Shown in pieces: positions 1 through 7,298 of a stretch of DNA of 34,839 nucleotides (its first letter is position 1; every line of letters begins with the position of its first letter). A program made the position numbers and the translations under genes. Under the pieces are notes generated by a model, which saw nothing but the letters and a program-made list of their open reading frames with translations, had not been told where the DNA came from and made no database searches. The DNA comes from Bacillota bacterium (GTDB lineage Bacteria; Bacillota; UBA4882; UBA10575), in contig JAAYHQ010000059.1 in the NCBI GenBank assembly GCA_012727425.1, positions 1 through 34,839 on the forward strand, read 5' to 3'.

Positions 1-158
1 TGAATGATGAACGCGGCTCCTTGTTCTAACACTCCTTTCTTCAGCCTAAAAACCTGGCGTTCACTGAGATCAAGTAATTCCGCCGCCTCTCTGACCGTGA
101 TGTTCCCGGCGATCGTCAAATCGATGCCCCTCAGTTTTTTCATTTCCTGTTGAGTCAT
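1..158 (-). CDS. IS transposase, N-terminal fragment (runs off left edge)
   Basis: Minus-strand reading from an ATG at 158 gives MTQQEMKKLRG and continues through a helix-turn-helix (REAAELLDLSERQVFRLKKG) to the window edge, about 52 residues. A GGAG ribosome site lies just upstream on that strand. This N-terminus resembles transposases of the ISNCY/IS1202 type, in which an HTH of the form AAELLGLSxRQVxRL is followed by a catalytic DDE core; the core would lie outside the window. The direct repeats at 183-227 look like the matching element end. Family assignment is by recognition only, and an ordinary HTH regulator cannot be excluded from this fragment. Confidence 0.6.
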   Translation of the reverse strand, partial: MTQQEMKKLRGIDLTIAGNITVREAAELLDLSERQVFRLKKGVLEQGAAFII

Positions 159-182
159 GAAAAATGTCTCCTCTCTCATGGG

Positions 183-227
183 TGACATTTTACCAGAATA
201 GATTCAATCTGACATTATCACAGAATA
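183..227. repeat. Two imperfect direct repeats at the probable IS end
   Basis: TGACATTTTACCAGAATA (183-200) and TGACATTATCACAGAATA (210-227) match at 15 of 18 positions, start to start 27 bp. They sit directly upstream of the transposase fragment, where subterminal transposase-binding sites are expected. I infer that the element ends near 230, just before the tRNA promoter. The other end is outside the window. Confidence 0.45.
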
Positions 228-250
228 ACTACAAAAGCCGAATCTTCCTC

Positions 251-279
251 TTGACTTAAATGTTGCTTTGTGTTATTAT
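251..279 (+). promoter_or_regulatory. Sigma-A promoter of the tRNA-Val gene
   Basis: TTGACT (251-256) and TATTAT (274-279) are separated by exactly 17 bp, and the tRNA begins 12 bp after the -10 box. Confidence 0.75.
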
Positions 280-291
280 TAGATTTGCTTC

Positions 292-368
292 GGGGGGGTA
301 GCTCAGTTGGTTAGAGCGCTACGTTGACATCGTAGAGGCCAACGGTTCGAGTCCGTTCCTCCCCACCA
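292..368 (+). tRNA. tRNA-Val (anticodon GAC)
   Basis: A full cloverleaf can be folded: acceptor 292-298 with 358-364 (one G-U pair), D arm GCTC/GAGC at 301-304 and 314-317, anticodon stem CTACG/CGTAG at 319-323 and 331-335 with loop TTGACAT (anticodon GAC at 326-328), five-base variable loop, T arm AACGG/CCGTT with TTCGAGT loop, discriminator A365 and an encoded CCA at 366-368. It decodes GUC and GUU valine codons. It stands alone between its own promoter and terminator. Confidence 0.95.
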
Positions 369-381
369 TATAGTCGACAAG

Positions 382-405
382 AGCAGGATCTGACCTGCTT
401 TTTTT
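382..405 (+). terminator. Intrinsic terminator after tRNA-Val
   Basis: Stem AGCAGG (382-387) with CCTGCT (394-399), a six-base loop, then a run of T to 405. Confidence 0.8.
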
Positions 406-466
406 ACATTTAGATCCGGTGTCCAAAAAACCCGCCGGGTACATAATTTTAACCATCGTTAAGTAC

Positions 467-495
467 TTGTAAACGCATGGGGCTTATGCTATAAT
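467..495 (+). promoter_or_regulatory. Promoter of the yqzL-(T-box)-pheST transcript
   Basis: TTGTAA (467-472), a 17-bp spacer and a perfect TATAAT (490-495) preceded by an extended -10 TG at 487-488. No equally good promoter was seen between yqzL and the T-box, so this may drive the whole unit. Confidence 0.75.
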
Positions 496-547
496 GTGAG
501 TATATGGCGGGTAGTTTCGACCAGAATAAGAGAAGGGGAGGGGTTTT

Positions 548-643
548 ATGATCCTTTCCGCAGAGTTTTTCTGGAAACTATTTGAGATCACCGGGTCGAT
601 TACAGCCTATTTGTTATATAAAGAACTGATAAATCTGAATTAA
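548..643 (+). CDS. yqzL: YqzL-like small protein
   Basis: A 31-residue ORF begins MILSAEFFWKLFEITG and ends YLLYKELINLN, behind GAAGGGGAGGGG at 531-543. The pattern of an aromatic FWKLF segment, TGSI, and a YLLYKE stretch is that of the YqzL-like family, short Bacillota proteins of unknown function. Here it lies between the promoter at 467-495 and the T-box leader, so it is transcribed ahead of pheST and should be made regardless of the antitermination decision. Function unknown. Confidence 0.75.
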   Translation: MILSAEFFWKLFEITGSITAYLLYKELINLN

Positions 644-900
644 GGTAAAGACGAGGAAGGAAAGAGTGACCGCTGGGAACGGTACAGGGAGGAATGGTAA
701 ATTGAGAACATTCCCCGGGAAGGCGGTTAGCGTTCGTTCTGGAGTTGCTAGTTGAAATGAGAGTAGGCTATGCCGGTTTCCACCGTTATCGGAAATGATC
801 CTTGCCAAGCAAGGATCGGCAAAGTGGAGTCGGTTCGACTAAGATGGGTGGTACCGCGGAAGTAACCTTTCGTCCCAATGGAGGACGGGAGGTTTTTATT
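644..900 (+). promoter_or_regulatory. T-box leader (tRNA-Phe sensing) controlling pheST
   Basis: The canonical T-box motif TGGGTGGTACCGCGG occupies 845-859, followed by a competing terminator hairpin. Upstream, the GAGTAGG...CCGTTA block (about 761-786) matches the stem II/III region, and a Stem I-like region precedes it. A TTC specifier is visible at 737-739, followed by TGGAGTTG as is usual; a second TTC lies at 733-735. UUC is read by tRNA-Phe (anticodon GAA), fitting the downstream genes. Known mechanism: uncharged tRNA-Phe pairs with the specifier and, through its NCCA end, with the T-box, favouring the antiterminator. The exact 5' edge is inferred. Confidence 0.9.
866..899 (+). terminator. 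Regulated terminator of the T-box leader
   Basis: CCTTTCGTCC (866-875) pairs over ten positions with GGACGGGAGG (883-892), followed by a T-rich tract from 893. It lies just downstream of the T-box motif, as expected for the terminator alternative. Confidence 0.85.
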
Positions 901-937
901 TTACCTGCTTTTTTAAATCAGGGAAGGAGGGCAATTG

Positions 938-1960
938 ATGCAAGATGAATTAAAAAACATTCAAGAGCAGGCTTTGAAAGAGATTCAAGCCGCCGCTTCT
1001 TCTGGGGAACTGGCCGAGATTAGGCTGAAGTACTTCGGTAAAAAAGGCCTGGTGACCAAATATTCGCGGGCGTTGGGGACTCTTTCGGCGGAAGAGCGTC
1101 CGCAAGTTGGGAAAGCCATTAATGAGCTCCGCCAAGCGCTGGAAACGGAGTTAAAACTACGCCAAGCGGAGCTGGAGCGGCTGGAAGCGGCAGCCCGCTT
1201 TGAACAGGAAAAGATCGATGTTGAACTGCCGGGCCGGCGGCCCCGCCGGGGTCACCCCCATCCACTGCAACTCATCATTGACGAGATCACCATGACCTTC
1301 TTGGGGATGGGTTTTTCGGTGGTGGAAGGTCCGGAAGTGGAATATGATTACTATAATTTTGAAGCACTGAACATCCCGCCGGAGCATCCAGCGCGGGAGA
1401 TGCACGATTCCTTGTACATTACCGACAATATCCTGCTCCGGACCCACACTTCTCCGGTCCAGATCAGGGCCATGGAGAAGCTTTATCCGAATCCGGTCCG
1501 GATCATTGTTCCCGGCCGGGTCTATCGCCGCGATGCCCTGGATGCCACCCATTCACCGCTTTTCCACCAAATTGAAGGACTGCTGGTGGATAGGGGCATA
1601 ACCTTTGGTGATTTAAAAGGGGTCCTCACCGTTTTTGTCAAGAAATTCTTTGGTGAGGACCGCCAGGTTCGGTTACGGCCCAGTTTCTTCCCGTTTACCG
1701 AACCCAGTGCGGAAGTGGATGTTTCCTGTGTCTGCCAAGGTAAAGGATGTCGCATCTGTAAGAACACCGGCTGGATTGAGATTCTGGGCTCCGGTTCGGT
1801 CCACCCCAAAGTCCTGGCGATGGCCAATTATGATCCGGAGGTCTATTCGGGATTTGCCTTCGGCATGGGGGTTGAACGCATCGCCATGCTGCGGTACGGG
1901 GTGACGGATATCCGTCACTTTTACGAAAATGACTTTCGTTTTCTCAGTCAATTTTACTAA
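938..1960 (+). CDS. pheS: Phenylalanine--tRNA ligase alpha subunit
   Basis: Class II aminoacyl-tRNA synthetase alpha chain that, with PheT, charges tRNA-Phe in an alpha2-beta2 enzyme. I use the ATG at 938 (340 residues), 7 nt after GGAGG at 926-930; a TTG at 935 is too close. The N-terminal coiled-coil tRNA-binding arm covers about residues 1-90. Catalytic-core signatures include HPHPLQ, GFSVVEGPEVE, TDNILLRTHTSPVQ, the motif 2 region (GRVYRRDALDATHSP) and the motif 3 segment FGMGVERIAMLRYG near the C-terminus. Length is normal for a bacterial PheS. pheT follows after 13 nt. Expression is presumably governed by the T-box leader. Confidence 0.97.
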   Translation: MQDELKNIQEQALKEIQAAASSGELAEIRLKYFGKKGLVTKYSRALGTLSAEERPQVGKAINELRQALETELKLRQAELERLEAAARFEQEKIDVELPGRRPRRGHPHPLQLIIDEITMTFLGMGFSVVEGPEVEYDYYNFEALNIPPEHPAREMHDSLYITDNILLRTHTSPVQIRAMEKLYPNPVRIIVPGRVYRRDALDATHSPLFHQIEGLLVDRGITFGDLKGVLTVFVKKFFGEDRQVRLRPSFFPFTEPSAEVDVSCVCQGKGCRICKNTGWIEILGSGSVHPKVLAMANYDPEVYSGFAFGMGVERIAMLRYGVTDIRHFYENDFRFLSQFY

Positions 1961-1973
1961 GGGGGAATAAGCA

Positions 1974-4388
1974 TTGCGCGTGTCATATAAATGGTTGCGG
2001 GAATATGTCCCGGTCGAGCAAAGCCCGGAGGAATTGGCTGAGCTTTTAACCATGGCCGGGCTTGAAGTTGATAGTGTCATCGATTTCGGTGCTGCTTACC
2101 TTGGCCTCCGTCCTGGCCAGGTGATCAGTGTTGAGCCTCATCCCCGCGCGGCTCAGCTCTTGGTCTGTAAAATTCGTTTGTCCGATGGCGAAGTGACCGT
2201 CGTCACCGCCGCCACCAACCTTAAAGCAGGGGATAAGGTGCCAATTGCGTTGCCTGGTGCTGCCCTGCCCGACGGCAAGGTAATTCAGCCTGCCGAATTT
2301 CAGGGGATTGTCTCCCAAGGGATGTTATGCTCCGAAGAAGAGCTGGGCCTGGCGCGCAAGTCGGGAGGGATCATGGTTTTACCCTCAGATACCGACTTAA
2401 AGGCGGACCTGGCCACCATTTTGGGGCTGGATGACCACGTTTTAGTCTTGGAGTTAACCCCCAACCGGGCCGATTGCTACGGGATGCTAAATCTGGCGTG
2501 GGAAGTCGCCGCCCTCACCGGAACCCGGGTAAATTTACCGGCGTTTTCCGTCCAAGAAGAACAGGGACAATCCATCCATGATTTGGTCACCGTGGAAGTG
2601 GAGGCGCCCGAATTAGCCCCCCGTTATGCGGGCCGGATTCTGATCAATGTTAAAGTCGGGGAATCGCCGTTATGGTTAAAAACCCGCTTGTTGGCGGCGG
2701 GCATGCGTCCCATTAACAACCTGGTGGATTTGACCAACTATGTCATGTTGGAGTTTAACCAACCCTTGCATGCCTTTGACCTTAACCGGATGAAAGACCG
2801 GAAAGTCGTGGTCCGCTCGGCGCGACCGGGTGAGTTGATTCAAACCCTGGATGGTGAAGAGAGAAAACTTAAACCCGGCCAACTGGTGATTGCCGATGCC
2901 GAACAGCCGCAGTGTATCGCCGGGGTCATGGGTGCATTTGACAGTGAAGTTACTGCTGCGACCGACAGCATCTTTTTGGAATCCGCCTATTTTGCTCCGG
3001 TGAGTATTCGCCGAACCGCCCAGGAGCTTGCGATCCGTTCCGAAGCAGCCATTCGGTTCGGGAAAGGGTTGGATCCGGAGACGGTTCCGTTGGCCTTGGA
3101 CCGGGTTGCTTCCTTGGCGCACCAACTGAACATAGCCCAAGTGGTGAAAGGGGTCATCGATTGCAACTCCCAGCCGAGGGTGGTGCGGAAAATTTGGTTC
3201 CGTCCGGAGCGCATTAACGCCTTACTCGGGACCCGATTGGAACGGGATTACATGGTCGACATCTTCCAGCGGCTTAACTTTAAGACCGAAGAAGATGCAG
3301 CCACGGGCAAAACCTATCTGGTGCCTCCGTCTTACCGGTTGGATATAGAGAACGAAGCAGATTTGGCGGAAGAGGTGGCCCGGCTCTACGGCTATAACAA
3401 TATTCCCGCGACCTATCCGGCGGCACAGATCATCGGGCGGCTCACCCCGGAACAAGAGTTTTCCGGTCAAATCAGGAAGATCCTTTTAGGATTGGGGTTA
3501 AGTGAGATCATTACCTACAGTTTTCACGGCGAAAAAATGTTTGACCGCTTAAACATTCCGGCCGGGCACGAATTACGCCAAGCCGTCCGCATGAAGATCC
3601 CCCTTAGCGAAGAGGGATCCATGATGCGCACCACTTTACTCCCGGGTGTTTTGGAGACGTTAAGCTACAATGCCAGCCGCAACCACCACGATCTCCAGGT
3701 TTTTGAGCTGGCCCATGTTTATCATCCCACGGATCAAGATGGTGAATTGCCCAATGAACCCTTGTGTTTAGCCGGCGGGCTCAGCGGACGGGTCAGTGAA
3801 CCGGGGTGGAACCAAAGTGAACGGGAAGTGGATTTTTACGATGGAAAAGGTTTGCTTGAAACGCTTTTGGCCCACTTACGGGTCGAAGGAGTTAGTTTTC
3901 GCCGGGGTGAACATCCGGCACTCCATCCGGGCCGTACTGCCGTGCTTGAAGTAGCCGGCCGCCAAGTGGGCTTTGTCGGTGAAATTCACCCTACAGTTAA
4001 AAAAGAGTTCAACCTAACAGCGCCGGTCATTCTTTTTGAACTTAATCTGGAGGTCCTCTGGCCGGCAGTGAATAAAGAGGTAATCCAGGTTGTTCCTCTT
4101 CCGAAATTCCCACCGGTCCTGCGGGATCTGGCCTTCATCTTACCGGAGAACATCAAAGCGGAAGCGCTTGCCAATCTTTTTACCGAAATTGGCGGCGAAA
4201 AACTGGAAGCCGTAAACCTCTTTGATGTTTATCAAGGCGGTAACATCCCCAACGGGTACCGCAGTTTGGCTTTCGCCTTGACCTTCCGCCTTCCGGACCG
4301 GACTTTACAAGATGAAGAGGTCAATACAATTATGGAAGCGATCATTAAGGCTGCCGCCGAACGTTTCGGCGCACAATTGCGGGGCTAA
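1974..4388 (+). CDS. pheT: Phenylalanine--tRNA ligase beta subunit
   Basis: Beta chain of PheRS, 804 residues, the usual bacterial length. It starts at TTG (MRVSYKWLREYVP, the standard N-terminus) after a GGGGGAA site. In order: an OB-fold tRNA-binding (EMAP-like) domain at about 40-150, the B3/B4 editing domain at about 210-400 that hydrolyses mischarged Tyr-tRNA-Phe, the B5 domain at about 405-475, the catalytic-like core, and a C-terminal anticodon-binding (FDX-ACB) domain ending near PDRTLQDEEVNTIMEAI. Transcribed with pheS and closed by the structured terminator at 4408-4499. Confidence 0.97.
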   Translation: MRVSYKWLREYVPVEQSPEELAELLTMAGLEVDSVIDFGAAYLGLRPGQVISVEPHPRAAQLLVCKIRLSDGEVTVVTAATNLKAGDKVPIALPGAALPDGKVIQPAEFQGIVSQGMLCSEEELGLARKSGGIMVLPSDTDLKADLATILGLDDHVLVLELTPNRADCYGMLNLAWEVAALTGTRVNLPAFSVQEEQGQSIHDLVTVEVEAPELAPRYAGRILINVKVGESPLWLKTRLLAAGMRPINNLVDLTNYVMLEFNQPLHAFDLNRMKDRKVVVRSARPGELIQTLDGEERKLKPGQLVIADAEQPQCIAGVMGAFDSEVTAATDSIFLESAYFAPVSIRRTAQELAIRSEAAIRFGKGLDPETVPLALDRVASLAHQLNIAQVVKGVIDCNSQPRVVRKIWFRPERINALLGTRLERDYMVDIFQRLNFKTEEDAATGKTYLVPPSYRLDIENEADLAEEVARLYGYNNIPATYPAAQIIGRLTPEQEFSGQIRKILLGLGLSEIITYSFHGEKMFDRLNIPAGHELRQAVRMKIPLSEEGSMMRTTLLPGVLETLSYNASRNHHDLQVFELAHVYHPTDQDGELPNEPLCLAGGLSGRVSEPGWNQSEREVDFYDGKGLLETLLAHLRVEGVSFRRGEHPALHPGRTAVLEVAGRQVGFVGEIHPTVKKEFNLTAPVILFELNLEVLWPAVNKEVIQVVPLPKFPPVLRDLAFILPENIKAEALANLFTEIGGEKLEAVNLFDVYQGGNIPNGYRSLAFALTFRLPDRTLQDEEVNTIMEAIIKAAAERFGAQLRG

Positions 4389-4407
4389 CTCTTAACTTTA
4401 TCTGAAG

Positions 4408-4499
4408 AACACCCCTGGTTGTAAGGGGCACCTCAAATGCAAGATGCAAAATCTAGCGTTTGGAGGTGCCGTTCATTGTCGAAGCAGGGGTGTTTTTTT
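4408..4499 (+). terminator. Nested multi-stem terminator after pheT
   Basis: Outer stem AACACCCCTG (4408-4417) with CAGGGGTGTT (4485-4494), then T's to 4499. Inside it, GGCACCTC (4427-4434) pairs with GAGGTGCC (4463-4470), extended by AAATGC with GCGTTT around one bulged G, and the tip holds AGAT/ATCT (4442-4445, 4450-4453). The long paired interior exceeds a simple terminator and could be a stable RNA 3' end. Confidence 0.75.
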
Positions 4500-4617
4500 A
4501 TCCGGTCTTTTAGGGTAAAAACTGGGAAAAATAGCGGATTTTCGGCTCGTTTCGGGATGAATAAAAGATGAAAATTACCGATAATTAGAGTAAGAAGAAG
4601 AAGGGGGAGACACCTAT

Positions 4618-5274
4618 TTGCTTCTGAAAAACTTGGCAACCACTTGGGCACAAGCGCTTTCCCGGAGGGCCGGGGAAACGGACCAGTACAAAATCGCGTT
4701 GGCCCGTTATATGATCGAAAGTCTCCTTTCGACCTTCCTCTCCCTCCTTTTTATCCTGCTTTTCGGGTTGATCTTTGGCGTATTAAAAACAGCAGTGCTC
4801 CTGACCATGGTTGTTGCCGTTTTAAAGGCCGTGATGGGCGGATTGCACCTGAAAACACCACTTCGCTGTGCCCTCGCGGGGGCAATCATGACCATCATCC
4901 TTAGTTATCTTGCGCTTTCTGTTCCTTTTGCCCGGATCCCCAAACTAGCTCAGTTATGGATCTTTGTCCTTTTAATCTATATTGTCTGGAAACAAGCGCC
5001 CCTTGAAGCAAAGGGCAAACCCTTGAGCACCGAACAAAAGCAGGAGTTGGCCCGTAATTCTCGAATTTTAACCCTTTTGATTACAATCATTTGCTGGTGC
5101 TGGCCGGAGGGGTTTATGACCAATGAGCTCTTTTATGGAACGGTGTTTCAAGTTTTAAACCTGACGAAACCAATGGCACTAGCCATCGACGAGCTTGACC
5201 GGATTCTTGACCGTGGGGGAAAAAGTTTCGAGGGTTGTGCGAAAAAAATTATGGAAAGGAGGATCGTAAAATGA
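4618..5274 (+). CDS. agrB: AgrB-type autoinducer-processing membrane protease
   Basis: Membrane cysteine endopeptidase that cleaves the AgrD precursor and forms its thiolactone ring. 218 residues, TTG start after GGGGGAG. The family signature is visible as MGGLHLKTPLRC, placing the catalytic pair at His77 and Cys84, the same numbers as in Staphylococcus aureus AgrB. Several hydrophobic segments (about 36-60, 87-107, 112-125, 147-165) give the usual multi-pass fold; the C-terminal tail after about 165 is longer than in short AgrB proteins. Its stop overlaps the agrD start (ATGA at 5271-5274), indicating translational coupling. Its neighbours are pheT upstream and a sensor-like gene downstream. 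Confidence 0.9.
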   Translation: MLLKNLATTWAQALSRRAGETDQYKIALARYMIESLLSTFLSLLFILLFGLIFGVLKTAVLLTMVVAVLKAVMGGLHLKTPLRCALAGAIMTIILSYLALSVPFARIPKLAQLWIFVLLIYIVWKQAPLEAKGKPLSTEQKQELARNSRILTLLITIICWCWPEGFMTNELFYGTVFQVLNLTKPMALAIDELDRILDRGGKSFEGCAKKIMERRIVK

Positions 5275-5387
5275 AAAAGTGGCTCTTTTCGGCGGTTCTG
5301 TCGGCTTTGGCGGTACTGGCTACTGCAACGATGAGCATGGCGTGCTGGATTATCTATTACCAACCGGAAACACCCCAAAAACGGTAA
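5271..5387 (+). CDS. agrD: AgrD-type cyclic autoinducer peptide precursor
   Basis: A 38-residue ORF, ATG behind AAAGGAGG (5255-5262). It shows the three parts of AgrD: an N-terminal amphipathic/hydrophobic leader (MKKWLFSAVLSALAVLAT), a core around Cys25 (MACWIIY), and a polar proline-containing tail (YQPETPQKR). Clostridial AgrD peptides share the Cys-aromatic core followed by YQPExP. By analogy AgrB would cut after about Tyr29 or Tyr30 and the Cys25 thiol would close the ring, giving CWIIY or a near variant with a few exocyclic residues; the exact ends are inferred. Overlap with agrB by four bases supports joint translation. Confidence 0.88.
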   Translation: MKKWLFSAVLSALAVLATATMSMACWIIYYQPETPQKR

Positions 5388-5476
5388 ACACCGGGGAATT
5401 ATTTATATCTAAGCAGGAAGATACTTTTCGGTAAAAGAAATAAAATAACAACGAGGGGAAGCAGCATCTTTTTCAG

Positions 5477-5504
5477 TGGACGTATGTATCATGACATACG
5501 TCCA
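5477..5504. repeat. Perfect 11-bp inverted repeat in the agrD to sensor gap
   Basis: TGGACGTATGT (5477-5487) and ACATACGTCCA (5494-5504) are exact reverse complements around a six-base centre. No T run follows, so it is not a good intrinsic terminator. It lies 31 nt before the sensor-like gene, fitting an operator or an RNA hairpin. Confidence 0.7.
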
Positions 5505-5535
5505 TTCCATCATTTTAAGGCAGGTGTAAAAATCT

Positions 5536-6855
5536 TTGCCCAAAGAACTACTATTTGAGCTTATAAAAAACAAGAATTTTTTTACTCTGCTTTTGATAAT
5601 AGCTGTTTATCTACTGAACTGGACAGTTATACTTAAACTGGGTTTGGTAATTCTTCGGTGTAATATAGATACTAAAAGAATAATTTTTCCTTGGGCTTTG
5701 TTTGGGGTTGTTTATAGCCTCTTCGCAAAACAATTTGTTCTAAATTTTCTATATTTTATTAGCAGTATGTTCGTAATATACTTATTACTACTAATCATAA
5801 GTAAGGCTAGAGCAGATAAAGTTTTTTTTGCGGCATTAATGTCTTTAATTATTGTCGTCTTTAGTTTTTTACTAATTGGACAACCGCTCCTCCTACATAG
5901 TGAATTACGAGCGATAATGTTTGGCTCAACGGGAGTAATAATCGGAAGTTTAGTGGAGGCTATCCTGCCTATATTTTTTGTGCTGGTATATCGTAACAAA
6001 AAACTCTCCGAAAAAAACAAGGATAAATCTTATTTCCTGAATGTTACGTTCAACATGATCCTTTTATTTATTGTATATTGCTTGTTTGCGATCATTTTTT
6101 ATCTCCTTGTAAATTATGAACAGACGATTCTGTGGCAAGTTTTAATCAGTGAAATTGTCTTAATTAGCGTTACATTTTTTGTTTTTTACCGGATCAAAAC
6201 AGTTTTCAAAAAAGAACAACAAAAAAGCGAAGAAAACCATAGTACCTACCTGTTAAGAACTATTCTTTCCAAGCAACGGGAGTACCGTAATTTCTTTCAA
6301 GTGATAAGAGCAATGGCGGAAGGGGGAAAAACCGGCGAGATTGTTGACTATATCGACGATATTCTTGTGGAGATGTCTTCTGTTGATATCGACGAGGAAA
6401 ATCCCATCTTCACCTCACTACAGGTGGCCGAGCAGATTAAGGCCAAAGAAAAAGGGATCATTATTAATACCACAACAAAAGCATCCCTCAGCGAGCTTAA
6501 GGATCCGGTGAAAGTATATAATATTTTCAAAGATTTACTCCAGTACTTTGTGGCTTATGAAGAAAATATCAAGGACGATCAGCATCGTCTCAACATCGAA
6601 GTCAGCGAAGATGAGCACTATTATTCCTTCATGATCATGCGACAAACGCAAGAAGGGGAGGAGTGCGCGGATCCAAGGGCGGAAAACAGTCCGCGGGATG
6701 GGGACCAAACGCTCCAACTGATCAAAAAGCGTATCAAACAGCTCCATGGGAAGCTTTACTTTCTGTACCGGGGTGATGAATTGGTTGGTTGTCTGTTCAA
6801 AGTCGGTAAGAACAAACCAAAACAATTCCCGTTTTCGATTGCTTTTTACCTGTAG
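5536..6855 (+). CDS. AgrC-like membrane sensor, probable pseudokinase
   Basis: 439 residues from a TTG after AAGGCAGG. The first ~225 residues form about six hydrophobic segments, as in AgrC-type peptide receptors. A Spo0B-like dimerisation helix pair follows (LRTILSKQREYRNFFQVI, residues 239-256, then IVDYIDDIL). Where relatives have RHDxxNxLQVI, this protein has R248 and E249, so the phosphoacceptor His is missing. The C-terminal ATPase-like region is also degenerate: the N-box position reads FKDLLQYFV, no DxGxG box is seen, and only a G2/helix remnant (QLIKKRIKQLHGKL) is recognisable. The N-terminal half is visibly AT-richer than its neighbours. Position after agrBD suggests it senses the peptide, but it probably cannot phosphorylate; no response regulator gene follows. 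Confidence 0.75.
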   Translation: MPKELLFELIKNKNFFTLLLIIAVYLLNWTVILKLGLVILRCNIDTKRIIFPWALFGVVYSLFAKQFVLNFLYFISSMFVIYLLLLIISKARADKVFFAALMSLIIVVFSFLLIGQPLLLHSELRAIMFGSTGVIIGSLVEAILPIFFVLVYRNKKLSEKNKDKSYFLNVTFNMILLFIVYCLFAIIFYLLVNYEQTILWQVLISEIVLISVTFFVFYRIKTVFKKEQQKSEENHSTYLLRTILSKQREYRNFFQVIRAMAEGGKTGEIVDYIDDILVEMSSVDIDEENPIFTSLQVAEQIKAKEKGIIINTTTKASLSELKDPVKVYNIFKDLLQYFVAYEENIKDDQHRLNIEVSEDEHYYSFMIMRQTQEGEECADPRAENSPRDGDQTLQLIKKRIKQLHGKLYFLYRGDELVGCLFKVGKNKPKQFPFSIAFYL

Positions 6856-6856
6856 C

Positions 6857-6888
6857 ACTCCTTGAAAAAGAAGGAGTTTTCTTTTTTT
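6857..6888 (+). terminator. Intrinsic terminator of the agr-like unit
   Basis: ACTCCTT (6857-6863) pairs with AAGGAGT (6871-6877) and is followed by a T-rich tract to 6888, directly after the sensor stop codon at 6855. Confidence 0.8.
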
Positions 6889-6933
6889 CTGTCAAATATA
6901 CCTACTGACCACATATTTAGGCGGTGTTATCCA

Positions 6934-7212
6934 GTGTCAGTGCCAAAGGTCCAGCAACAACCCATCAACCGTGTCACCATTAAAATCATGGGTGATGAAT
7001 ACAACGTGGTTGGACCAGAGTCATCGGAGTATATTAATCGTCTGGTTGAAACCATCGAAGCCAAGATTGAGGCGGTGCAAAAGGCCCACGGCGATGTTAA
7101 ACTCTCGAAGACGCAATTAGCCATTTTGGTTGCTTTACAAATTACAGATCAGCTGGAGAAGCTACGGATCGCCCATGAAAAACTGGAAAAATTGATCCAA
7201 GCCGCCAAATAG
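6934..7212 (+). CDS. zapA: Cell division protein ZapA
   Basis: Small FtsZ-associated protein that bundles FtsZ protofilaments at the Z ring. I place the start at GTG 6934 (92 residues, MSVPKVQQQP), 7 nt after AGGCGGTG at 6919-6926; GTG 6940 is possible. A longer reading from 6862 would start inside the upstream terminator. The N-terminal beta strands (NRVTIKIMGDEYNVVG) and the long C-terminal coiled coil from about residue 30 (YINRLVETIEAKIEAVQ to the end) match ZapA. cvpA follows after 86 bp, a common Bacillota arrangement. Confidence 0.88.
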   Translation: MSVPKVQQQPINRVTIKIMGDEYNVVGPESSEYINRLVETIEAKIEAVQKAHGDVKLSKTQLAILVALQITDQLEKLRIAHEKLEKLIQAAK

Positions 7213-7298
7213 AAAGACCAGGATTTGCATAGACCAGATAAAAATGGAAAGATTACAAACAGCGGAAAAATCGGTTTTGCTAACCGGAGGAAATTAAC

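Noticed and set aside
5388-5476. Response regulator or second peptide gene between agrD and the sensor
   Set aside because: The 148-bp gap contains no frame with a ribosome site beyond the palindrome.
6862-6933. Upstream extension of the zapA frame to 6862
   Set aside because: It would begin inside the terminator hairpin after the sensor gene, has no ribosome site, and ZapA proteins are about 90 residues; GTG 6934 has a good site.
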